From assembly GCA_021018995.1 (NCBI GenBank), contig CM037585.1:124586831-124650830 (forward strand): a stretch of 64,000 nt of DNA. The letters are read 5' to 3'. Shown here piece by piece: positions 46,525 through 56,588 of the stretch. Position numbers and translations under genes: made by a program. The DNA comes from Chloranthus sessilifolius (taxonomy: Eukaryota; Streptophyta; Magnoliopsida; Chloranthales; Chloranthaceae). Within the stretch, counting starts at the first letter, position 1. Every line of letters starts with the position of its first letter. The notes below the pieces were generated by a model, which saw only the letters and a program-made list of their open reading frames with translations, ran no database searches and had not been told where the DNA came from.

Positions 46525-46776
46525 GGAAAAATTTCATATAAACCTCTGAATTTTCAACTTAATGTTCGAGAGGTATCTGAACTTTACTTAATATAACATA
46601 ACCCTCCGATGAATATAAACCCCCCAAATTAGATCTCTACTGTCAACTTTTGTCTCCCTGCTATAAACTGCTGACGAAGCAGTTAAGAGGTGTAATCTGC
46701 CAACGTAACAGTCAGCCATTTATAACTTGTGAGAGACGCCCCATCTCTTTCTCACCTTTAGAAATTTGGCACTAAC
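46525..46776 (+). repeat. MULE left terminal inverted repeat, first part
   Basis: Matches the complement of 56190-56488 apart from an extra 18 bp (tccgatgaatataaaccc region near 46597). It is interrupted after the ctaac at 46772-46776, which is the copia target site, and continues at 53708. Confidence 0.85.
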
Positions 46777-47257
46777 TGATGGAATCTAAATGGATCTATC
46801 GATTCGACCATCCAAAATTAAGCCGAAAGATCTAGGCGCATGGTCAATCAAAAATAATAAACCAATAATCTATAAATTAAATATATGTGCGCACATTGAG
46901 TGTGAGCCATCAATAGTTGATTACCGATCTTCAACGATCTTCTCGCGTTCAATATCTCCTAGCACAATGGGGATGCTTTCGCCAATAGGGAGGATTGAAT
47001 TATGTTGAGCAATCGTTGAGACCAGGCACCCCTTATATTTTTACCCAAAGAGTCCTTTCCCATTAAGGACTTTAATTTCTAATTATAGTGTGATTAGAAA
47101 TCACAATCATACTTTAATTAAAAGACTCACCAATTAGTTGTCTATTCTCTTCAAACTCACCGGAATAGCAACTGTACATCTCAAGGTTGATCTTATATCA
47201 TTCACCAGTCAACAGGTTTGACCATAGTGATGGCCACCAAAATAGGAACTTCTAACA
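46777..47257 (-). repeat. Copia 3' LTR
   Basis: On the minus strand it starts TGTTAGAAGTTCC and ends GATTCCATCA. The TATA-like element seen in the 5' LTR (TATAAATATAAGG) is here changed to AAAAATATAAGG. Confidence 0.95.
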
Positions 47258-47268
47258 GTCTCCCACTT
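47258..47268 (-). promoter_or_regulatory. Polypurine tract of the copia element
   Basis: Minus-strand AAGTGGGAGAC directly before the 3' LTR, where plus-strand DNA synthesis is primed. Confidence 0.9.
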
Positions 47269-47694
47269 GGTCAAACTTTGTCAATAAACTCCGATTACGC
47301 AATGTTAGCTAACTTTCTTTTAATGGTAAGTCACAATCAATCTCAATCAAAGTCTTTATTATCAGTCCAGTCCAGTGAGAATTTCAACACAGAATCAATG
47401 TAGTCAATATATCATTTCATCGATACATGACTGTTCATTAGTAACCGTATTGGAAGTCATCACCGACATGGATTCCAACTAGTATGATTTCACATAGATT
47501 GCAAGTTTACAAACGGAATGGTGATTACATGTAAACTCAATCTAATATTGGTCCTACTTTATTGTCATCTATTGGCACCATATGTTCCAAAATTATTTGT
47601 ACAATAATGGAAAAGCAAATAAATATTCTTTATTTCTGAATCAAGTAAAAAAATATATTCACTCTCAGATATCCACTCTCAAAGGTTATCAAAA

Positions 47695-49740
47695 TTATCC
47701 GTTAATGCCATGCGCGCAATATGCTCCGAAGAGCTTGGGAGATAAGCCTTTAGTGAGAGGGTCAGCCAACATGAGTGTCGTACTTATCTTTTCAACGGAT
47801 ACAATTTGATTCTGAACTTTCTCCCTCACAACAAGATATTTTAGATTAATATATTTGAAGCCCCCACTAGTCTTGTTGTTATTGGAGATAGCTATCGCAG
47901 CGGAATTGTCACAAAAGATTCTCAGTGGCCTTGAAAGAGTATCAACAACTCGAAGCCCTGAGATAAAATTCCTCAACAAAATCGTCTCACATGTTGCCTC
48001 AAAACATGCAACAAATTCGACTTCCATAGTAGACGAAGTAATCAGCGTTTGTTTAACGCTCTTCCAAGATATAGGTCCACCTGCAAGCATAAAAATATAA
48101 CCCGATGTGGACCTATGGGTGTCCTGACACCCAGCATAGTCAACATCTGAATAACCAACAACTTCAAGGTTATTCGTTCTTTTGTATGTGAGCATGTGTC
48201 CTTTAGTCCCTTGTAAATAGCGAAAAACTTTCTTGGCTGCTTTCCAATGATCCAAATCAGGATTACATTGGTACCTGCCAAGCATGCCAACTATATATGC
48301 TATGTCTGGACGAGTACAGACTTGTGCATACATGAGACAGCCAACTGCCGATACATAGAGAATTGTCTCCATCTGCTTTCTCTCCAGATCGATTCTGGGA
48401 CTCTGAAGTAGACTAAATTTATCACCCTTAACAACAGGGACAATAGTAGCTGAACAATTAGGCATGTTAAACCTTTTAAGAACTTTATCAATATAAGCTC
48501 TTTGAGGCAATCCCAATATGCCACGGGTTCTATCTCGATGAATCTCAATTCCTATCACGTAGGAAGCTTCACCAAGGTCTTTCATATCAAAACGCTTTGA
48601 TAAAAAGTTCTTTGTCTCATGTAACAAGCTCAAATTGCTACTCGCAAGCAATATATCATCAACATACAAAGCAAGGATGATAAATTTGCTCCCACTGATT
48701 TTAAGATATATGCATTGATCCACAGGTAACTCACAAAGATCCCAGACCGAGTTATGTTTCATTGATTTCAACTCATCTTTCATGGCTTTGAGCCATTGAG
48801 TGGATCTGTCGCTCTTCATGGCTTGGCTAAAGGAAACAGGATCTGATTCCTTTCCAAAATCAAACTCACTCTTATTGAGATAAACTATATAGTCATCAGA
48901 AATGGCTGGCTTCTTTGCTCTCTCTGATCTACGCAATGGTTGATCATCGGCAGTCGCCATGGGAGCAAGAGCCTTCTCAATATGGGGTATTGCAATAGGG
49001 ATAGCCACAGGTGTATCAACAATTGCTTGAATGACTGGTGTTGGTGTTACTTTTTCTTGGATAAAAGGGATAGAAATTATAACCCAATTCTCCTCAAAAG
49101 TGATTTTCCTAAGCTTAACACTCTCACTGATCTCACGATCCTCAAAGAATTTTGCATATCTAGTCTCAACAATCCGGGTACTATGAGTGGGGCAATAAAA
49201 TCGGTAGCCTTTTGATCTATCAGGGTAACCAATGAAATGACAACTTATAGTTTTAGGGTCCAATTTTCCTAATTGTGGGTTGTACACCTTTGCTTCAGTC
49301 AAACAGGCCCAAATGTGTAAATATCCTAAAGTCGGTTTTCTTCCTACCCATAGCTCATAAGGAGTTTTGGGAACTGCCTTACTAGGAACTCGATTTAGGA
49401 TATGTACCGCTGTTTTCAAGGCTTCTCCCCACAAGAACATAGGCAACTTAGAGTTGCATAACATGCTTCTCACCATATCCATAAGAGTACGATTTAAATC
49501 ATTCACCACACCGTTCTGTTCAGGTGTTCCCGGCATGGTGTATTGAGCGACAATGCCATGCTCTTGTAAATACAGGGCGAAGGGTCCTAGATTGCGACCT
49601 GTTTCAGAGTATCTACCATAGTACTCCCCGCCTCTATCAGATCTCACAATTTTAATCTTCGAATTGAGTTGTAACTCAACTTCGGCTTTATAGATTTTAA
49701 ACATATCCAAGGCCTCAGATTTCTCATGAATGAGATATAT
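47695..49740 (-). pseudogene. Copia pol, second part: integrase C-half, reverse transcriptase (deleted), RNase H
   Basis: A 671-codon frame from 49710. The integrase part has [12 protein letters not shown] (second catalytic Asp). The third catalytic position, normally Glu in 'NGV-ER-NRT', reads [10 protein letters not shown], so the Glu is replaced. After [18 protein letters not shown] and a linker with [10 protein letters not shown], the reverse transcriptase starts [20 protein letters not shown]. It then jumps from CELP directly to [14 protein letters not shown] at about 48724, skipping roughly 130-140 residues present in the other copia copy (including the QMDVKAAFLNGDL motif with the first catalytic Asp). 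The YVDDILLAS box is retained. RNase H ([37 protein letters not shown]) appears complete. The long frame is thus misleading: it is not an active polymerase. Confidence 0.9.
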
Positions 49741-51407
49741 ATATAACTAAAACGAGAATAGTCATCAGTGAAGGTAATAAAATACTTTTGACCACCAATA
49801 GCGGGAGTTGGAAACGGTCCACAAATATCAGTGTGAACTATTTCCAATAAACTCGTGCTTCTGATAGCCCCTTTCTTATTAGTCTTTGTGAGTTTCCCTT
49901 TAACGCAATCAACACAAGTATTGAAATCAGAGAAATCGAGCGCATCGATTATATCATATTTAATTAACCTCTCCATTCTATCCTTAGATATATGGCATAA
50001 ACATTTATGCCATAAAATGGAGGAGTTGTCGATTGCTCGTTTTCGTTTCTTACTGATTTTATCATTCACATACATAGAAACTAAAGATTGGGCGTAAGAT
50101 GAATCCAAGTTCAACTGATAAAGATTGCCCACTAATGAGCCACCACCCACAAGATCGGAATTAAATAATAAAGTAAACATATTATGTCCAAATTTAAATT
50201 CAAAACTTAATGAATCCAATTTAGAAATTGAGATAAGGTTTCTAGTGATACTTGGAACATAAATAGTATCAACTAAATCCAAAATGAAACCACTATCTAA
50301 AATGAGACGGAGAGTCCCAATGGCCTCTATGTCAGCTTCTATCCTATTTTCGAGTTTGATGGTACGTTCGCCTTTACTTAGCTTCCTGCTGGATCGAAAT
50401 TCCTACATCGAATTACTTATGTGAATAGTTGCACCAGAATCTATCCACCAAGTATTGCGTGGAGCATCAACATAAAAGGATTCAAGACACACAAAGGCTA
50501 GGTCATTACCTTTCTTAACTAGCCAATCTCTGTATTTCTGATAATTCTTCTTAATGTGTCCCTTCTTCTTACAGAAGTGATACTTGATGCCAGAAGTAGA
50601 GGTGCTAGCTTCTCCTTGTTTGGTTTATGGTGGAGGAGCTTTCACGTTCTTTCCTTTATATTGTCCCTGTTTTCGCTTGAAATTTCGTTTCGATGGTCCA
50701 AGAGCGGCGTAATGGACACTCTCAAGTTTTTCAGCCCGAAGTCTTTCTTCTTCTGGGACATAGTGAGCGATTAGCTCGTTCATCTTCTACTTCTCTTTCT
50801 GCGTGTTATAATTGATCTTAAGCGGGCCAAATTGTGCAGGAAGAGAAGTCATAATGAAGTGAATAAGATAACCCTCAGAAAAACCCATGTCCAGTTCTTT
50901 CAATTGAGTTGTCATGTCACTCATTTTCATAATGTGCTCCCGTACGCCGCTATGACCATCATATTTCACGGTTCCCATTTTAACAATTAAACTACTGGCA
51001 AGGGCTTTAGAAGTCCCTTGAAATTGTTCCTTAATGGCTTGCATGCATTCCTTTGCAGTGTGCGAGTCAGGAATACCTCCCCGAATCGCATCAGCAATGG
51101 AACTCTTTATGATTATGAAGCTCATACGATTGGATCTATCCCATTTTTCTAAATCCGTATGGTTCACTGTCAGATCCTCAGTCGAGGCATCAACGGTGAG
51201 CTCCTTGGGTTTATCAGATCGTATAGCATAGTCAAGGTCCATGTAGCCTAGAACAATTGCAACTTGTTCCTTCAATTTCTTATAATTTGATCCACTCAAA
51301 AGTTCAATTCCACCAATCATATTGGTTATGATAGACAGGTTCAATACTGCACGATAATTAAGGGCTTTATTATTTCCACATACAATCGTAGTAACTATCA
51401 ATTTCAC
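49740..51407 (-). pseudogene. Copia gag, protease and integrase N-half
   Basis: A single frame from the gag start (51407, or an internal ATG nearby) interrupted by stops at 50787-50789, 50625-50627 and 50403-50405. Gag (DUF/UBN2-type) shows GSNYKKLKEQV, LEKWDRSNRMSFI and GGIPDSHTAKECMQAIKEQF. The nucleocapsid knuckle is KYHFCKKKGHIKKNY: the first and last cysteines of C-x2-C-x4-H-x4-C are tyrosines. Protease has WWIDSGATIHIS with the catalytic DSG. Integrase has the H-H-C-C zinc domain (WHKCLCHISKDRM..CVDCVKGK) and HTDICGPFP with the first catalytic Asp. Near 49735-49745 a TA-rich run has gained bases and shifts the frame into the downstream part. Confidence 0.9.
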
Positions 51408-51419
51408 AAGGTTATAATC

Positions 51420-53207
51420 ATAATATGTGACGCAATAGTTAAAATATGTTAAGGAATATAAAAATTAAAACCAATGTGGTTTTATTGAGAAACAATTTGT
51501 GTCATTATAACCCTCCGTTAGGTCGAGTCATAACACACTAGCTGCTTCCTCAATCTATATTAATGATTGTGGTATTAATTGCGTCGTTATGACCCTCTGT
51601 TGGGTCGAGTCACAACATGCTAGCAGCACCCACACACACAAAATAATGAATAGTGAAACACAACCATCATATAACATTAAGTGATTCATTAGCGTTGGGC
51701 AGAAGAATCCCTTATGTTGTGACGCCAATGTTCACTACACACTTTCACTGGATTTGTAACACGTTTTTGGACAAAATTAAACCTCACTATGAAAACTATG
51801 ACACTAGAAAAGATCATCACCGTTGGGCAGAAGAATCTTTCCAAGCCATGTTTTCAAATTGGGTTTGATAATATGTTAGATGATCGCAAAATTGATATTA
51901 AAGGAATAAGCCAAGTCCAATTCGTGTTATGAGGAGGTGTTAAAATTGACAATAAACGAGCATTATAATGTGTAAGTATCAGCCATGGTGGTGGAGCACA
52001 ACCTCCACTACCCAATTCTAATTAATGGTACTCAAAAAAAAAAAAAATTGATTACACAAATAAAAAATGGAAAAAAATAACATTAGGAAATGAAAAAATC
52101 ACAACAGAGAGCTCATTGTTAAAAATAGACCTTAAAAACGGGTTCGAAATGCTCGAGAATGTCAAAATTCATATATAATGTCCGAAAATCGGACCTATAA
52201 ATAGCCCAGAAATCGCCCGAGAAGATTAAGAAATACAAAGGGCATAATGGGCCAGGTACCGGACCGGGCCATGGGCCGAAGGGGCCACGTGCCCAGCGGG
52301 TCGAGCCCGGACCATGGGCCTGAGTGGCGGAGTAGGCCTCAGCCAGTGGGCTGGGTATCGGGCTGTGGGTCGGGCCATGGTCCAAATGGGCCAGATGGGT
52401 CAAGCGGGGCCAATGGGCCAGGCGAGTCGGGTCAGACGGGTCTTGTGGGCCAAATAGGCTCAGGCGGGTCGGGCCAGGGACCAACAGGGCCAGTCGGGTC
52501 GGGTAGGGGACAGATCCGATCCGTCCAGAAAAAAAACCCTAAGCCCCCCCCCCAAAGCACTGTTCATCTTCTCAGATTTTATTTTTTTTATTTTTATTTT
52601 TTTTCTTTGTTTGAGGTTGCTCTGAACCTTGACGCAACCAGCTTACAGCGCCCCCAACCGGTGTCCGGCGCCATGATGGACGGTCGGCCCGGCCTGAAGT
52701 TGGCGCAGTCGATCTCATTGGAAAGATCCTATCTGGCCGGCCGACGGCCCAAAGAACCACAAATTTTTTTTTTTTTTTTTTTGTTTAAACTTGCAGGAAC
52801 TGCCATAGCAGCCATCCCCCGCCCCTCACCGGTGACCAGACCTGCAGTGCAGTGCAGTTTGGTCGGCCCGGTCGTAAATTGTCGATCAGGTGGCGGAGAA
52901 CCCCCACCGTGACCAAAATTTTTTGGGTTGCAGCTAGCGAAATTGAATAAACAGAGAGGTAAGGGAAGGTTAGTCGTCTTCTTCACGACTGGAATAAACA
53001 GAGACCTTAAGTCTCTTTTATTTGCAGCCATAATTAAAAGCAGGCGTATCTATTTTTTGAAAATTTAGATTTACACGAGTTAACTCGGTTTGTCAAATCA
53101 AACCGATCGTTAAAAAAAAAGTTCGATTCACCCGAGGTCTAGGTCTCAATAACACACAAGATAAAACTCATATATTAATGTTTTGACCGATCATAACGCC
53201 AATCATA
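51420..53207 (-). other. Copia 5' leader region, GGGCC-rich
   Basis: An unusually long (1.8 kb) stretch between the 5' LTR and gag. At 51480-51620 two related words (aaccctccgttaggtcgagtca / gaccctctgttgggtcgagtca) recur about 110 bp apart. cgttgggcagaagaatc occurs at 51693 and 51820. 52240-52520 is a GC-rich run of about 280 bp built from gggcc/gggtc/ggcca words. 52590-53030 contains GC-rich gene-like sequence with homopolymer T tracts. Open frames on both strands are Gly/Pro/Arg-rich readings of these repeats. Confidence 0.6.
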
Positions 53208-53219
53208 GCTCTGATACCA
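53208..53219 (-). promoter_or_regulatory. Copia primer-binding site
   Basis: Minus-strand TGGTATCAGAGC, two bases after the end of the 5' LTR; complementary to initiator tRNA-Met. Confidence 0.95.
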
Positions 53220-53221
53220 AT

Positions 53222-53702
53222 TGATGGAATCTTAATGGATCTAACGATCCGACCATCCAAAATTAAGCCGAAAGATCTAGGCGTATGATCAATCAAAAAT
53301 AATAAACCAATAATCTATAAATTAAATATATGTGCGCACCTTGAGTGTGAGCCATCAATAGTTGATTACCGATCTTCAACGATCTTCTCGCGTTCAATAT
53401 CTCTTAGCACAATGGGGATACTTTAGCCAATAGGGAGGATTGAATTATGTCGAGCAATCGTTGAGACCAGGCACCCCTTATATTTATAGCCAAAGAGTCC
53501 TTTCCCATTAAGGACTTTAATTTCTAATTATAGTGTGATTAGAAATCACAATCATACCTTAATTAAAAGACTCACCAATTAGTTGCCTATTCTCTTCAAA
53601 TTCACCGGAATAGCAACTGTACATCTCAAGGTTGATCTTATACCATTCACCGGTCAACGGGTTTGACCATAGTGATGGCCACCAAAATAGGAACTTCTAA
53701 CA
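53222..53702 (-). repeat. Copia 5' LTR
   Basis: 481 bp, TG..CA on the minus strand. It contains a TATA box, TATAAATATAAGG (minus strand, near 53475-53492), that should drive the element transcript. Confidence 0.95.
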
Positions 53703-53707
53703 CTAAC

Positions 53708-53777
53708 AACTCTTCTTTTTCTTCTCCTCTCCTCTTCAGCCGAGCAAAGCTCAATACTATATTCTCCAACTGTTTTG
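53708..53777 (+). repeat. MULE left terminal inverted repeat, second part
   Basis: aactcttctttttcttctcct..cgagcaaagctcaa continues the alignment with the complement of the right end (gctcttcttcttctcctct..ggagcaaagctcaa), then similarity fades. Confidence 0.8.
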
Positions 53778-56189
53778 GGGTCTCTATTAATTTTTAGGAG
53801 AATGGATTCTACTGTAATTGAATGGATAAATAATAAATCTTATTGTGTACCTGATCTTCTTAAAGGGTGCAGTTGCTTTTTATGTTCCGGCTGTAAAGCA
53901 TCCATTTTGAAATATAACTCTCCTTGTTTTGGTTGATGCATACAATGTTGTTCTCTTTTGATAATGCTTCGGACTTTGCTCATTTCTTTCAAAGGGTAGA
54001 GAAGCGGTTCTTCACCGCATCATACGTTCTGTTTTAACAGAGAAAATACACAAGTTATGATACAAAAGGGTATATATTATGTCTATAAATTTGATAATTA
54101 TCTAATGTTATCTGAATCAAGATTAGCCAATTTGTTAGAAACAGTAACGAATTGCAAACCGGTTTGCAGTTTGGTTTGGTCCTGTTTGACTAGACCAGAT
54201 GAGAGATTTTAATATAATGTAAAAGGCCAAGGGTGATTTTATTTGCAGCTTACACATCTTCCAATGCACCAATGGTTGATTGGTGCCTGAAGGTTTGTAG
54301 GTTGCAAATAAAGTAATCCTAAGGCTTATTTTTGTTCCAACCCACAAATCTTTCAAGAACCAACCATATGTGGGTTGCACCTAAAGTTCTGTTAGCTACA
54401 AATAAAGTTATCCAAAGGAAAATGTGTACTTGAGGTATTTTGAATCCAGGTTTAAAACATTTTCAAAGGAATTACCAAGTACCAAGTATCAACGAACAAG
54501 CTTGAAGATTTTGTTCATTTAACAAGACATTAGATATAATTATATTTTCATTTGAAACTCATCGTCCCCCTAGCGAATTGGGTTCACAATTCAAACGGAG
54601 CGAACTTGGTAACATTGATCTGGACTAGGCCAACGTAAGGATCTTTTTTTAGCTTGTCATTTTACTTGTCATAGGCAAGAGAAAAATAAAAAGCACGAAA
54701 GAATACCGCAAACCTCAACAATGGAAGTTATCTGCCTGAAACAACCTTTGCGATTTCAATCCATCTGTTACTCAAAATCTTTTGAGCCTACATAAAAGCC
54801 TCAGACATTTAGATTATACACAGCCACATTGAATAGAAGTAAAATGTTATTGCATTAACATAACTCAGATGTAGGTTTCAATCTACAAAAGTGGCTCTGT
54901 TTTTGTGAAGAATACTAAAATGAAAAAGAATATACTCCAACCATTAAACAACTTCCATAAAATGAGATACTATTGTAGGATTATAAAAAATCAATTTTAC
55001 CCAACAACCCAAAAGTTAACACAGTGATAGAAACTGTAGAAAAATATAGACATCCATAAAAAACTCAGGATAATGACCATAAACAAGAAAAGGTGCTACA
55101 AATTAAATGAAAAAAACAGACTAAACTAAACCCTCAATGAGGAAATCTCATCCACAAAAGCATAAGTACCATGTTACATTCAGATTTCAAACCCTTAAAT
55201 GAAAAAAACAGACTAAACTAAACCCTCAATGAGGAAATCTCATCCACAAACGCATAAGTACCATGTTACATTCAGATTTCAAACTAAAAGATAAATCATC
55301 CCTATTCAAACTTACGCACAGAAAGTAGCTCTCAAACTCCTTAGCTATTACAGAAACTACTTATTAATGAGCAAACTGTCTCGAATTCACGTTTGGGATT
55401 CCAGACATGGTTGAAGCAAGCCTACATAGTCTCGTTTTTCACATTTCATCATTGCAAAAAATCAAGATTTAAAACCATAAGAAAACCACAAAAAAAAAGT
55501 TTATTTTGCTCAATCAAATGCATACATAAATCTTTGATTTTCAGAAAATTAGTACCTCACATAAGATCATGTCTTCCTAGGGCGACCACCCTCCTTTCTT
55601 GCATTCTGAATTCAAGTAAATGTACCATCTGCAATAACAAAATGATGTTATCATCAAATTAAAGAGTAGAAAAAATAGAGCATTTACTAATCTATCTAAG
55701 TAGTAAACTAGTAACTATATCAACCTTCTTCTTCATTGTCTGCTAGTTTTATCCTTGAATTTAGCCTCAATCGTCGTTCAACTATACAAGAAAAACAAAA
55801 TCAATTTCCAAATAACTTACTATTACTATTATTATTGACTGATTCATTAATAAGTTCTACTCTATCTAACTATTGAATGCAATTGAGAGGTAAAAAAAAC
55901 TCGTTATCGATCGAGTCCGATTACTACGATCTGCTCGCGAAGCAAATCGTCCTCTCCCAGTTTCCACATAATGATGTGTCGATCTCTCTGATGCTGCTTC
56001 GCGATTTCCAACTTGTGGAAGTTGGACGCCTACCTGGAATGGAAGGATGTTTGGCTTCTCTAGTCTAGGAGCCATACTAGTATCATCTTCTCTTTCAACA
56101 ACCGCAAACTCTTCGGCGTGCTTCGAATCACGGATGATGCACTGTCAAAAGCTATCGATGGGGATGCCATTAGAGATCTGCTTGAGAAG
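53778..56189. other. Interior of the MULE
   Basis: No transposase. 54222-54420 has two small hairpin-like MITE pieces around ttatttgca../..tgcaaataaagt. 55104-55287 is a 92-bp duplication. On the minus strand around 55620-55570, ttgaattcag|AATGCAAGAAAGGAGG could be a splice acceptor followed by a terminal exon ending NARKEGGRPRKT-stop, an AT-hook-like basic tail. 55870-56190 on the plus strand (for example SKAIDGDAIRDLLEKKAGED at 56147 onwards) has codon-like texture and higher GC and may be captured host coding sequence. I could not identify it. Confidence 0.45.
55104..55287. repeat. 92-bp tandem duplication inside the MULE
   Basis: taaatgaaaaaaacagacta..acattcagatttcaaac at 55104 and 55196, with one visible difference (aaagca/aacgca). 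Confidence 0.95.
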
Positions 56190-56488
56190 AAGGCTGGAGA
56201 AGATGGCGTTGAGCTTTGCTCCGCTAAAGATGAGAGGAGAAGAAGAAGAGCTTTTGGCACCAAATTTCTGAACATGAGAGAGGGATGGGACGTCTCTCAC
56301 AAGTTATAATGGTGGCGCCACGTTGGAAGGGCACGAGGCGGATAATCTTATAAGCGCTTCGTTTGATGAGCAGGGAGACGGAGGTTGACGGTAGGGGTCT
56401 AATTTGGGGGGTTATATTATATTAAGTAAAGTTCAGGTGCCTCTCGGACATTGAGTTGAAAGTTCAGTGGTTTATATGAAAATTTCCC
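56190..56488 (-). repeat. MULE right terminal inverted repeat
   Basis: Reverse complement of the left end; ends gaaaatttccc at 56488, followed by the ttttaaata duplication. Confidence 0.85.
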
Positions 56489-56505
56489 TTTTAAATATCA
56501 GCCAC

Positions 56506-56507
<2 letters not shown>

Positions 56508-56564
<57 letters not shown>
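56508..56564. repeat. (TA)n microsatellite
   Basis: About 28 uninterrupted units between the MULE target duplication and the foldback element. Confidence 0.95.
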
Positions 56565-56566
<2 letters not shown>

Positions 56567-56588
56567 GAAAGGGGAAAATGTGTTCGAG

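Larger units (their letters stand above)
46777..53702 (-). mobile_element. Ty1/copia retrotransposon, complete but inactive, minus strand
   Basis: A 6926-bp element with two 481-bp LTRs, a perfect 5-bp target duplication ctaac (46772-46776 and 53703-53707), a primer-binding site, a polypurine tract and one gag-pol region in the order gag, protease, integrase, reverse transcriptase, RNase H, which is the copia order. By eye the LTRs differ at about 18 of 481 positions (near 3.7%), so insertion was not very recent. Stops, a frameshift, an internal deletion and lost catalytic or metal-binding residues make it unable to move by itself. Confidence 0.95.
46525..56488. mobile_element. Mutator-like element (MULE), non-autonomous, split by a copia insertion
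   Basis: Long inverted ends (left 46525-46776 continuing at 53708-53777; right 56190-56488) start GGAAAAATTTCATATAAACC / GGGAAATTTTCATATAAACC and match for about 300 bp. They are flanked by a perfect 9-bp duplication ttttaaata (46516-46524 and 56489-56497). Ends of this length with a 9-bp duplication are the signature of Mutator-like elements. Without the copia insertion the element is about 3.0 kb. No MURA transposase is visible inside. The interior may hold captured host sequence (see 53778-56189). Confidence 0.85.

Noticed and set aside
47695-49710. Intact copia polymerase based on the 671-codon frame
   Set aside because: The reverse-transcriptase core is deleted in frame and the integrase catalytic Glu is replaced.
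52247-52912. 221-codon Gly/Pro-rich frame
   Set aside because: It reads through the GGGCC-word run and T homopolymers within the copia leader; composition explains the open frame.
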